From the NCBI RefSeq assembly GCF_002156385.1, contig NZ_MVJM01000002.1, positions 951,816-1,015,815 on the forward strand: 64,000 bases of DNA, given 5' to 3'. Position numbers and translations under genes: made by a program. This document shows positions 51,561 through 59,032 of the stretch, piece after piece. The DNA comes from Halalkalibacter urbisdiaboli. Lineage in GTDB: Bacteria > Bacillota > Bacilli > Bacillales > Bacillaceae_D. The notes under the pieces are model-generated. The model was not told the DNA's origin and ran no database searches. It was given only the letters and a program-made list of their open reading frames with translations. Numbering within the stretch: the first letter of the stretch is position 1; each line of letters starts with the position of its first letter.

Positions 51561-51675
51561 TTTTATACGAAGAAGATTCAAGTTAATAGTAAATTCCTCA
51601 CCTCCCTACTCCCCCTTTTCCCTCTCTCAAGTATATATACACGATGAAGGATCGAAAAAAAGGGAGGAATAGAAA

Positions 51676-52506
51676 ATGAAATCAGGAAAAATCGAACAAT
51701 TTGCCCACCTAAGCCAATTCACAAGCGTGAAGGACTTCAACCAATCAATGAAACGAGCACTTGAGCTGCACGGACATCACTTCACAAAAGGTGAACTCCT
51801 TGCTTTACTTCTGCTTACACGCTTTAGCGCCAAATACTACGGGGTATGCAACGCCCGTATTTGTAAGCTCGTCCAAGCCTCGCAATCAGAAAAAGGCGGC
51901 GTCTCTCGCTCTACCTTTGAACGCATGCTCCGCAAAGCAAAATCATTCGGCATCCTCACAATCCACAACACCATTCGTGAAAAAGGCGGTCTTTCGCACA
52001 GTGTCTACGTCTTCAACCGATTCGATCATCATCCCGCATCTGACAGAGTTACAAGCCAACAATTGACAGACCGCACAGCCGCGAAAAAGCGAGACACACC
52101 AACTCCTGAACCCCACTCAAACTCACCTGAAACTAGTCTTCTTAAAACTACTCATTTCAAAAAAGATCTACGTCCAAACACAACCGAACTAGATTATTCC
52201 TTCGTTCCTGCATACGTCCCTCAATCGTTTGTTCAAACGTCAAAACCTTTTTTTAATACAGCTAGCGAAATCTGTACTCTTTGGAGTCGTGTCATGATTG
52301 CCTACCGCGCGATGAAGTTTGAATGCACGATCGATACCCTCTTACCAACAATCACTAAAGCCTTTAAACATTCGATTTACCGCTACAAGCAAAGCCGCAT
52401 TAAAACAAGCTTTATTCAATACTTTTACGGGACATTAGCCGCAATGTTTGCAGTCGTCAAACGAAAAGTCACCGCCCAAAAACAGCCTTTACCTAGCTGG
52501 CTATAA
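51676..52506 (+). CDS. Winged-helix DNA-binding protein of plasmid/phage type
   Basis: 276 residues, RBS GGGAGGAATAG 4 nt ahead of the ATG. Residues about 38-118 contain a helix-turn-helix_36-like domain: FTKGELLALLLLTRF, a recognition segment GGVSRSTFERMLRKAKSFGIL, and the wing EKGGLSHSVYVFNRF. A Pro/Thr/Ser-rich linker follows (about 120-180), then a basic helical C-terminus (about 195-270, ending KRKVTAQKQPLPSWL). Relatives with this layout occur on Bacillus plasmids and prophages, so a mobile origin is likely but not shown. Followed by an Xre regulator and comK on the same strand. Confidence 0.75.
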   Translation: MKSGKIEQFAHLSQFTSVKDFNQSMKRALELHGHHFTKGELLALLLLTRFSAKYYGVCNARICKLVQASQSEKGGVSRSTFERMLRKAKSFGILTIHNTIREKGGLSHSVYVFNRFDHHPASDRVTSQQLTDRTAAKKRDTPTPEPHSNSPETSLLKTTHFKKDLRPNTTELDYSFVPAYVPQSFVQTSKPFFNTASEICTLWSRVMIAYRAMKFECTIDTLLPTITKAFKHSIYRYKQSRIKTSFIQYFYGTLAAMFAVVKRKVTAQKQPLPSWL

Positions 52507-52566
52507 TAAAAACCCGTAAATATCCAAATATCCCCTTTTCCAACACTATAGTTTGTTCTTTCTCCG

Positions 52567-52594
52567 TTTTACCACTTGGACAATTTAGGTAAAA
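52567..52594. promoter_or_regulatory. Inverted repeat TTTTACC-N14-GGTAAAA before the Xre gene
   Basis: The repeat ends at the Shine-Dalgarno sequence of the Xre gene (AAAGGAG from 52592). It could be an operator for autoregulation or an mRNA hairpin that hides the RBS. Confidence 0.45.
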
Positions 52595-52607
52595 AGGAGC
52601 AAGCCCT

Positions 52608-52877
52608 TTGAGCATACTTGGACAACTCAATCAAAGTGTTGGGAAAAACATAAAAGCGCGACGACTTCAGAATGGGTTAACGCTTGAAAAGCTGGCCGAA
52701 GATGCCGACTTAAGCGTTAATTACATTGGTCAGGTTGAACGCGGAGAAAAAAACATCACCATCTATACCCTCTTTCGAATTGCGAAAGGACTCCATTTAA
52801 AAAAGCCCCACGAACTTCTTTTAGAAGCCTCCGAAGACATCTACCCAAATCTACACATGAACAAGGAGAAGGATTAG
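52608..52877 (+). CDS. Xre-family HTH regulator
   Basis: 89 residues. Start TTG 52608, preceded by AAAGGAGC; no ATG fits. HTH_3 fold at about 9-68: VGKNIKARRLQNGLTLEKLAE, DLSVNYIGQVERGEKNITIYTLFRIAKGLHL. The short charged C-terminus has no obvious sensor or dimerisation domain, unlike SinR. It lies 101 nt after the winged-helix gene and 187 nt before comK, so control of comK or of its own locus is plausible inference. Confidence 0.88.
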   Translation: MSILGQLNQSVGKNIKARRLQNGLTLEKLAEDADLSVNYIGQVERGEKNITIYTLFRIAKGLHLKKPHELLLEASEDIYPNLHMNKEKD

Positions 52878-52887
52878 GGAACGCCGC

Positions 52888-52926
52888 GGGCACTGAAAAA
52901 GGGTCGGTTTCCCTTTTTCAATGCCC
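52888..52926 (+). repeat. Long hairpin of the GGGCACTGAAAAAGG family
   Basis: GGGCACTGAAAAAGGG (52888-52903) pairs with CCCTTTTTCAATGCCC (52911-52926) at 15 of 16 positions. It shares the GCACTGAAAAA motif with the element at 10302-10499. It could terminate the Xre transcript, but no U-run follows. Confidence 0.75.
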
Positions 52927-52990
52927 TCTCCTAGCGTGACTTTCAAGGGGCTTTTCATTGCCCCCCTTTCCTTCCTCCTCATTTTCCTTA

Positions 52991-53002
52991 AAAGGAGGTG
53001 AT
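52991..53002 (+). promoter_or_regulatory. Full-length anti-SD match without a matching start codon, ahead of comK
   Basis: AAAGGAGGTGAT equals the complement of the 16S 3' end, but the next codon at good spacing is ATC (53005), which would open a nine-codon frame. ComK itself uses GAGAGGCG near 53054. It may be a ribosome standby or leader-peptide site in the comK mRNA, or chance. Confidence 0.4.
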
Positions 53003-53064
53003 ACATCGACACTACTGTCCCATCTTGCAACTAAAACTAAAACTAAAAAAGAGAGGCGTATCCT

Positions 53065-53586
53065 ATGAAAAAGATTATTCTTACCGATTACGAAATCAAC
53101 AAAGACACGATGGCCCTACAACCAGCCACCGATATCGGCTATGAGACAATTGTCGTCGAACGAAACCAAGTCCTCTACGTGAACAAAACGCCCCTTCAGC
53201 TAATCGAAGCCGCTTGCTTAGAAGGAGGCGCATCCTACGAGGGGAGACGTGAAGCTGTAAGCTATTTAATTGGCGCAAGAAACAAAGTCCCACTCCCCAT
53301 CAGTCCCGGCGAGCACATCTATGCCCTTCCGACACACTCACCGAAGCAATTCGAATGCATCTGGTTATTCTACTATCACATTAAAACCTTCAAGCCCGAC
53401 CCGAAATTCCCCAATCAAACCATCATTATCTTCAAAAGCAACCTCGACCTCACACTAAACGTCTCTTACTCCACTATCGAAAAGCAAATGCAGCGCACCT
53501 CTTACTGTATCGTCCGTTACTCGCAAAAGCTCATTCACCTACCACTTGTTGCAGAGCATAATAGCTTAATGACAATAGGCTGGTAA
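53065..53586 (+). CDS. comK: Competence transcription factor ComK
   Basis: 173 residues. Family features: LQPATDIGYETIVVERNQVLYVNKTPLQLIEAACLEGGASYEGRR near the N-terminus, the FPTLSS-like ALPTHSPKQFECIWLF segment with the conserved Trp, FKSNLDLTLNVSYSTIEKQMQRTSY, and a short C-terminus. ComK binds paired AAAA-N5-TTTT boxes and turns on the DNA-uptake genes, including comF here. It is slightly shorter than B. subtilis ComK (192), mainly at the C-terminus, which in that species carries the MecA/ClpC degradation signal. No AT-box is seen in its own upstream region. Confidence 0.92.
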   Translation: MKKIILTDYEINKDTMALQPATDIGYETIVVERNQVLYVNKTPLQLIEAACLEGGASYEGRREAVSYLIGARNKVPLPISPGEHIYALPTHSPKQFECIWLFYYHIKTFKPDPKFPNQTIIIFKSNLDLTLNVSYSTIEKQMQRTSYCIVRYSQKLIHLPLVAEHNSLMTIGW

Positions 53587-53591
53587 GCGAG

Positions 53592-53639
53592 TTGGAGAGC
53601 AGCGGTTTTTTTCGTTGCTCTCCAATGGAATTTTTTTTA
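53592..53639 (+). terminator. Terminator of comK
   Basis: TTGGAGAGCAGCG pairs with CGTTGCTCTCCAA with one bulge, followed by GGAATTTTTTTT. Confidence 0.9.
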
Positions 53640-53694
53640 GAAATAACGGATATTTTCCAATCATGGAAGCACACTAAGAAAAAAGGGTGTGAAC

Positions 53695-53850
53695 ATGATG
53701 AATCCGTTCTATAAAACAACATGGAAACTCATAAGCCAATTCGATAAAAACGGCCATCTGTTTAATAAAACACTAAACTGGATCACCTATCTTCAGCATA
53801 GCAGTTCATTTTCATGCAATTGGTTCGTGGTGATGATTGAGCTCGTGTAA
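53695..53850 (+). CDS. Small ORF of 51 residues after comK
   Basis: ATG 53695 (second ATG follows directly), preceded by AAGGGTGTG at fitting spacing, stop TAA 53848-53850. The product has Lys/Trp/Phe-rich sequence with a hydrophobic C-terminus (NWFVVMIELV), composition compatible with a small protein rather than random sequence. No family recognised. It lies after the comK terminator and before convergent cysQ, so it would need its own promoter. Confidence 0.45.
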   Translation: MMNPFYKTTWKLISQFDKNGHLFNKTLNWITYLQHSSSFSCNWFVVMIELV

Positions 53851-53857
53851 TCTCAAA

Positions 53858-53887
53858 CAAAAAACCCCCGCCAAATTTGGACGAGGG
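53858..53887 (-). terminator. Terminator of cysQ
   Basis: Minus strand CCCTCGTCCAAA pairs with TTTGGCGGGGG with one bulged base, then TTTTTTG; 14 nt after the cysQ stop. Confidence 0.8.
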
Positions 53888-53901
53888 AGACGATTATACA
53901 A

Positions 53902-54702
53902 TTAACGCTTGACGATAAACCAAGGATTCAACAAATTTTCCTTATTATAGAATAGTGGAGTTCCCGAATCAGTCGTCACGACTTGCGCACCAGCCTGTTC
54001 AACAATCGCTTGCCCAGCAGCTGTATCCCATTCCATCGTCGGAGCAAAACGTGGATATACATCTGCATGACCTTCTGCAACCATGCATAGCTTTAATGAG
54101 CTTCCTGCTGAAATTATATCAACTTCGCCAACCTTCTCTTTTAACTCATTAATATAAGCTTCCGTTTCAGGAGACATATGCGAGCGGCTTGCAATCACCG
54201 TTGTTTTTTCCTTCTCAACAGCTAATGGCAGCTTAGACGCAGTACGACTCCACTCGTCGTTAAAACGCGCTTTCGCTTTCTCAAGCTTATAAGCACCAAG
54301 ACCTTCTTTAGCCGCGAATAGCGTGTCTAAAACCGGTGTATAAATGACACCTAACACCGGGCGCCCGTTATGAACTAACGCAATATTAACGGTAAATTCA
54401 TCATTACGCTTAATAAATTCCTTCGTCCCATCTAACGGGTCAACAACCCAAAGGTACTCCCAATCCTTTCGCTCATCATAGCTTAGATGATTTCCTTCCT
54501 CGCTTAAGATCGGGATTTCTGGATAAAGACGTTCTAACTCGGTTGTGATCGCTTCATGAGAGCGTTTATCCGCTAACGTTAATGGGGAATCGTCCTTTTT
54601 ACTCTCTACGCCGAAGTCAGGTGAGTTATACACGTCTAAAATACGTTCTCCCGCTTTCATTGAAAGTGCAATGATATCGTCTAACTTGATTTGAGTAAGC
54701 AT
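53902..54702 (-). CDS. cysQ: 3'(2'),5'-bisphosphate nucleotidase CysQ
   Basis: 266 residues of the inositol-monophosphatase superfamily. Metal-binding motifs ILSEEGN, WVVDPLDGTKEFI and near the C-terminus PTMEWDTAAGQAIVEQAG are intact. The enzyme removes the 3'-phosphate from 3'-phosphoadenosine 5'-phosphate, the by-product of sulfate assimilation, and clears an inhibitor of exoribonucleases. Its N-terminus starts MLTQIKLDDIIALSMKAGERIL. Single gene with its own terminator, no neighbours of the sulfate pathway. Confidence 0.93.
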   Translation of the reverse strand: MLTQIKLDDIIALSMKAGERILDVYNSPDFGVESKKDDSPLTLADKRSHEAITTELERLYPEIPILSEEGNHLSYDERKDWEYLWVVDPLDGTKEFIKRNDEFTVNIALVHNGRPVLGVIYTPVLDTLFAAKEGLGAYKLEKAKARFNDEWSRTASKLPLAVEKEKTTVIASRSHMSPETEAYINELKEKVGEVDIISAGSSLKLCMVAEGHADVYPRFAPTMEWDTAAGQAIVEQAGAQVVTTDSGTPLFYNKENLLNPWFIVKR

Positions 54703-54807
54703 ATTTGTACGTCCTTTTTAAAAATTTTCTTTTACACCACTATTGTATAAGAAATGTTCGCTCCTTGTGATCCGTTTCAACCTAAATATCTTAAGTATTA
54801 CTGATTA

Positions 54808-57327
54808 TTAGAGGAATTGTTCAAACTCCTGCTTACAAAGCGGCTTACTAAACAGAAAGCCTTGCATAAAATAGCATTCATTCTGTATTAAAAACTCTTT
54901 TTGGTATTCTTCCTCTACCCCTTCAGCTATAACTTGTAAGCGAAGGCTACGTGAGAGATTGATGATCGCTTCGGGAATTTCAGAATTACTATAGTCATCT
55001 CTAATGTCTTGAATAAAGGAGCGATCGATTTTAAGACAATTAATCGGCAACGTTTTTAAGTAGCTTAATGAAGAATACCCCGTTCCAAAATCGTCAATTG
55101 AAATAGAAATCCCGAATTCTTGCAAATCTTTTAACGCTTTTATCGTTTCTTTCGTGTTGTAAAGTAACGTACTTTCTGTAATCTCAATTTCAAAAAGCTC
55201 CGGTACTAACTGACAGTCAGAAAGAATGTCTTTCACCTGTTTGACCAAGGAGGCAGGATCCTGAAATTGTTTAGCTGAAAAGTTCACAGCAAGATTTAAC
55301 GGTTCGACTCGGTTCTCATTCCATTTCTTTATTTGCGAACAAGCTTGTCTCATCGTCTTTTCCCATAATGGATAGATTAGCCCCGTTTCCTCTGCAATCG
55401 AAATAAATTTCTCAGGTGATACAAACCCAAGCTCCTCATCATTCCATCTCAGCAAAGCTTCTACCCCTGTAAGGGCATCCGTACGGCCATCTACCTTGGG
55501 CTGGTAATAGACTTCAATCTCATCATTTTTAATCGCTTTTCTCAACCGTGTTTCCAAACGAAGCTTTTCATTTTTCTCTTTCGTTATTTCCTCATTATAG
55601 ATGGTGACTTTATTGCCGCCTTGCCTTTTCGCTGCATACATCGCTCCATCAGCACATATCATAAGCGCCTCAATATTCTCTGTATGGTTAGGGTATAAGC
55701 TTACCCCACAACTAGCACTGACATTGATTTCATGTTCGTCTAGTAAATAAGGTTGGAAGATCATGGCGATCATAGACTCCGCTAGTCTTTTAATCTCGGC
55801 TTCCTTAAGCCCGCTCAGTAAAATAACAAATTCATCCCCACTCTGTCTCGTCACAATACTATTTTCAATGGGCAGACAGTCCTTGATCCGCTCAGAAATT
55901 AATTTAATTAAGCGATCCCCTTTCGCATGTCCGAAGGTATCATTAATATCTTTAAAGCGATCGATATCAATAAATAAGATAGCGACCATCTCTCCCGTTA
56001 TTTGTGCGCTGGCAATTCTTTTATTCAACTCTTCCTGAAAGTACCTTCTATTGAATAACCCTGTTAGCGGATCGTGATAGGCTTGAAATTCAATCACTTC
56101 TTGGCTCTGTTTCAAATCAGTAACATAGCTCTGTAACGAGCGTGATAAATCATTTACATTTTCCGCAAGATGACCTAGTTCATCTTTACGTTTTAACGCA
56201 ATATTCCCACCAAAATTCCCTTGAGCAATCTCATTTACCTTTTCAACGATATAACCAATCGGCCTTGTAATCGAACGTGAGAAAACAAAGCTTGTGAGTA
56301 AAACAACCAGTACAAACGGCGCCGTTAACAGGATGTGCCGCAGGAGTTCCCGTTCAAGTTCTTTTTTAAATAAGCCGTAATCGTAGGATAAAGCTATGAC
56401 ATAAGGCTCCTCCGCATCTGCATCGATAGGAACAAATGTTTTTTTAACCGTTTTGCTATTTAGTTCTTCCGTATAGCTCTGTACTTCACCTGTTTGTAAA
56501 ACCGTTTGAACCATTTCGACATCTCTTGATTGGTTTTGATAGTCATAGGTACCATACATAATCGGTTCGTCTGCTAGCCGAATAAAACTATTTCCGTTGT
56601 TATCAAGCGCTTCCGTCTCTTTTCCAAAGTTTTCTGGATTGAAGACGGTCAACTCAAGAACACCATCAAGTTTCGTTCTTAAACGTTCCATAATATTACC
56701 TGGGCCAAACCGTTTCTCATACTCCAATACTTTATTATCTCTTAAATATGGATCGATGATATAATTCGTAGATCCATCGTAATAATATCCCCATTTATCG
56801 GTATGGTTAGGATTACTTGCCGCAACCTCGATTGGACCTGACCAATAGTTTGGCAATGCCAACCCCTCTTTAACTGTAACTGGCTTTAAAGCGAATAGCT
56901 GTTGAAACGCATCATACCAAAATAGCCAATCTTTTGTGGACATATTAATCTCATGCGAATCAGACGATTTCACACCGATAATATCATCATCCGTTTTTGC
57001 TAATAATGTAATATGAGAAATCATAAGTTCGTCAGCCAACTGTTCTAGTTGTTCATTTGTCACATCTTCATGGTTTGAAGGCAACGCATTTCTGATCGCA
57101 ATCGCAGCTGTTCTTAGCTCTCGCGCCAAAATATCTTCTACATATTGTGCACTATTTTTAGAATTTTCAACTTGAGCAGATACTTCCTGAGTAATCAATT
57201 CTATTTCTCTTTCATTGTATTCTATCATTTGCTGCTTAGAGCGTACGTAGTGCAATGTACTATTGGCTATTAAAATACATAAAACCAATGACGTAAAAAT
57301 TAAGGGGAGTTTCTTCTTTATTGACAC
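54808..57327 (-). CDS. Membrane Cache-HAMP-GGDEF-EAL cyclic-di-GMP enzyme
   Basis: 839 residues from GTG 57325-57327, chosen because CGGAGGTG lies 8 nt upstream; frames starting earlier lack an RBS. TM1 at about 6-27 and a large extracytoplasmic double-Cache sensor (about 28-330), then TM2 (about 331-351) and HAMP (about 351-403). The GGDEF domain (about 418-585) has the active-site loop SGDEF at 496-500, a tolerated variant of GGDEF. The EAL domain (about 600-835) has EAL 623-625, NFSAKQF, ITESTLL and DDFGTGYSS 745-753, all metal and catalytic residues present. It could make and degrade cyclic-di-GMP in response to an outside ligand, and may set the level read by the riboswitch at 8885. Confidence 0.94.
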   Translation of the reverse strand: MSIKKKLPLIFTSLVLCILIANSTLHYVRSKQQMIEYNEREIELITQEVSAQVENSKNSAQYVEDILARELRTAAIAIRNALPSNHEDVTNEQLEQLADELMISHITLLAKTDDDIIGVKSSDSHEINMSTKDWLFWYDAFQQLFALKPVTVKEGLALPNYWSGPIEVAASNPNHTDKWGYYYDGSTNYIIDPYLRDNKVLEYEKRFGPGNIMERLRTKLDGVLELTVFNPENFGKETEALDNNGNSFIRLADEPIMYGTYDYQNQSRDVEMVQTVLQTGEVQSYTEELNSKTVKKTFVPIDADAEEPYVIALSYDYGLFKKELERELLRHILLTAPFVLVVLLTSFVFSRSITRPIGYIVEKVNEIAQGNFGGNIALKRKDELGHLAENVNDLSRSLQSYVTDLKQSQEVIEFQAYHDPLTGLFNRRYFQEELNKRIASAQITGEMVAILFIDIDRFKDINDTFGHAKGDRLIKLISERIKDCLPIENSIVTRQSGDEFVILLSGLKEAEIKRLAESMIAMIFQPYLLDEHEINVSASCGVSLYPNHTENIEALMICADGAMYAAKRQGGNKVTIYNEEITKEKNEKLRLETRLRKAIKNDEIEVYYQPKVDGRTDALTGVEALLRWNDEELGFVSPEKFISIAEETGLIYPLWEKTMRQACSQIKKWNENRVEPLNLAVNFSAKQFQDPASLVKQVKDILSDCQLVPELFEIEITESTLLYNTKETIKALKDLQEFGISISIDDFGTGYSSLSYLKTLPINCLKIDRSFIQDIRDDYSNSEIPEAIINLSRSLRLQVIAEGVEEEYQKEFLIQNECYFMQGFLFSKPLCKQEFEQFL

Positions 57328-57612
57328 AGATGACACCTCCGAATACATAAGACAAACTACTTTATCATTTCCCCCTGTTGCTCTTGTCATTCTACCAAAA
57401 TTAAAGAAAGAATGAAGTTATATGAACAATCATATTATAGCACAATCTACGTCGTTTCTAGCTCTAGCATCGATAGTCATTCTCACACAAAAAAATTCCA
57501 ATTTTTAAATAAATAACGCAAAAAAACCCTCTGTAATGAACAAATACACGTAGTTCGCTATGTCCATCGTAAAGAGTTTTCCTATTTGGTAAATACAAAC
57601 AGTACCCTTTTA

Positions 57613-58383
57613 TTATGAATAAACTTTCAAACCGTTACGTTTTCTAAATATTTTATTTTTGTTAAGAAAACGTTGGAAGATCGACATGAACTGTTCATGT
57701 TGATGAATATGTGCGACATGTCCAGCATGTTTCAATTCTTTATACTCGACATGTGGGACATACCGTTTCAAATCGAGCAGTGTGCTTTTGTACAATTCAT
57801 CATATTCTCCCATTACCCATAATATAGGTGTATTCATACCTACTAACGCTGCTTTAGAGTCAAACTCAAGCTGTATTCGCATCGCTTTTTCAAAAACATT
57901 CGGATGCACTAAAAGAGCCGAATGAAAGAATATCTCCTCTGAATCTTCAGGTATGAATTCTTTATTCGGATTAAGAACGGTCGCACATCGTCGTAACCAT
58001 GCTTCATACGGATAATCGTCTTTTTCTTGCAGCACTTGAGTAAGGTTCGTAGAAAATGTAGACGGAACATTACAACAATATCCCCCTACAAACGTCATAC
58101 TTAATACCATACTAGGATATTTCTTAGCAAAGGCCTGCGCAACGACACAACCAAAACTCAATGCACATAAATGCGCCTTTTCCACTCCAGCTTTCACAAA
58201 CTTCGCATAAAGCTGATCGAGCAATAAATCTAAAGATAGCAGACCAACAGCCCCTAAATCGTCCGGATCATAAAAGTCATAAGATATGCAATGATAATGA
58301 GCGTTTAACGTTTCTACTTCATGCTTAAACACATTCTTATTTCCGACAATCCCATGCAAAAAGATAATCGTTTCTTTTTCCAT
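57613..58383 (-). CDS. Alpha/beta-fold hydrolase
   Basis: 256 residues from ATG 58381-58383 (GAGGTATC upstream). Oxyanion-loop motif FLHGIVGNK, nucleophile Ser in LCALSFGCVVAQAFA, acid Asp in MGEYDELY, and His in LKHAGHVAHIH give a complete triad. Such enzymes are esterases, lipases or C-C hydrolases; the substrate cannot be inferred. The C-terminus is basic (KNKIFRKRNGLK). Single gene. The 430-bp gap to GH35 holds only the GH35 terminator and part of a duplication. Confidence 0.88.
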   Translation of the reverse strand: MEKETIIFLHGIVGNKNVFKHEVETLNAHYHCISYDFYDPDDLGAVGLLSLDLLLDQLYAKFVKAGVEKAHLCALSFGCVVAQAFAKKYPSMVLSMTFVGGYCCNVPSTFSTNLTQVLQEKDDYPYEAWLRRCATVLNPNKEFIPEDSEEIFFHSALLVHPNVFEKAMRIQLEFDSKAALVGMNTPILWVMGEYDELYKSTLLDLKRYVPHVEYKELKHAGHVAHIHQHEQFMSIFQRFLNKNKIFRKRNGLKVYS

Positions 58384-58687
58384 CACGATACCTCATTCCT
58401 TTTTAGGTGGCCTGTCCCTCTTGATATGAACGTTTTATATACTAAAGGTCTCGGAACCTTAGGCCTATCTCCTATATACATAATTCTACACAAGGACGTC
58501 ATAATCGCAACTAGTTTTTAAGAATGCTAGGGTTTTTTGACTTAAAAGCTCTATGATTAGCAAAAATGGTAGAAGAGTATCCTTTCATAGAAAAGATCGG
58601 CGTACTTTTTTCCAGACCTGTTCCGTTAAAATGAGCCTTTATAACGATTTTTGCCTTTCTGTGTTTCATTGGATTTGTCATCGGTGT

Positions 58688-59032
58688 TTAACGCGCTAAT
58701 CTACGAAATAGACGTTCTTGCTAAAAGGCAAAAAGGCCAGAGTGAAGTTACACTCGGCCAAATATTAAAAATCTCACTTAACGATTGTGAGTATGATGGT
58801 GATGACAGGCACATCTAGGAACACCACTTCGGATCTTCCACCAATCGAATCTCATTTGTCTTCGTCTCCTCGAGCTCGAGCACTGTAATCACGTTCCCCG
58901 CTTCCTTTAAAAGCGGACCTGGCAGGTACAGTCGCTTTTGAGGACCGGCTGTGTTCCAGTATCTCCCTAGGTTAAAGCCGTTAATGAACACATTTCCTTT
59001 TGTAAATCCTTCTAAATCGACGAATGTATCGT
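58688..59032. repeat. 345-bp direct duplication, copy 1
   Basis: Covers the last 218 bp of the GH35 gene and 127 bp downstream, including the terminator. The same 345 bp recurs at 63425-63769, offset 4737 bp, with about ten substitutions and no gaps. Confidence 0.95.
58728..58759 (-). terminator. Terminator of the GH88-GH35 operon
   Basis: GGCCAGAGTG (58735-58744) pairs with CACTCGGCC (58751-58759), then TTTTTGCCTTTT on the minus strand. Duplicated at 63465-63496. Confidence 0.8.

Noticed and set aside
53531-53722. 63-residue minus-strand open frame between comK and cysQ
   Set aside because: It crosses the comK terminator and the 3' end of comK antisense, with no RBS; the plus-strand ORF at 53695 is better supported.
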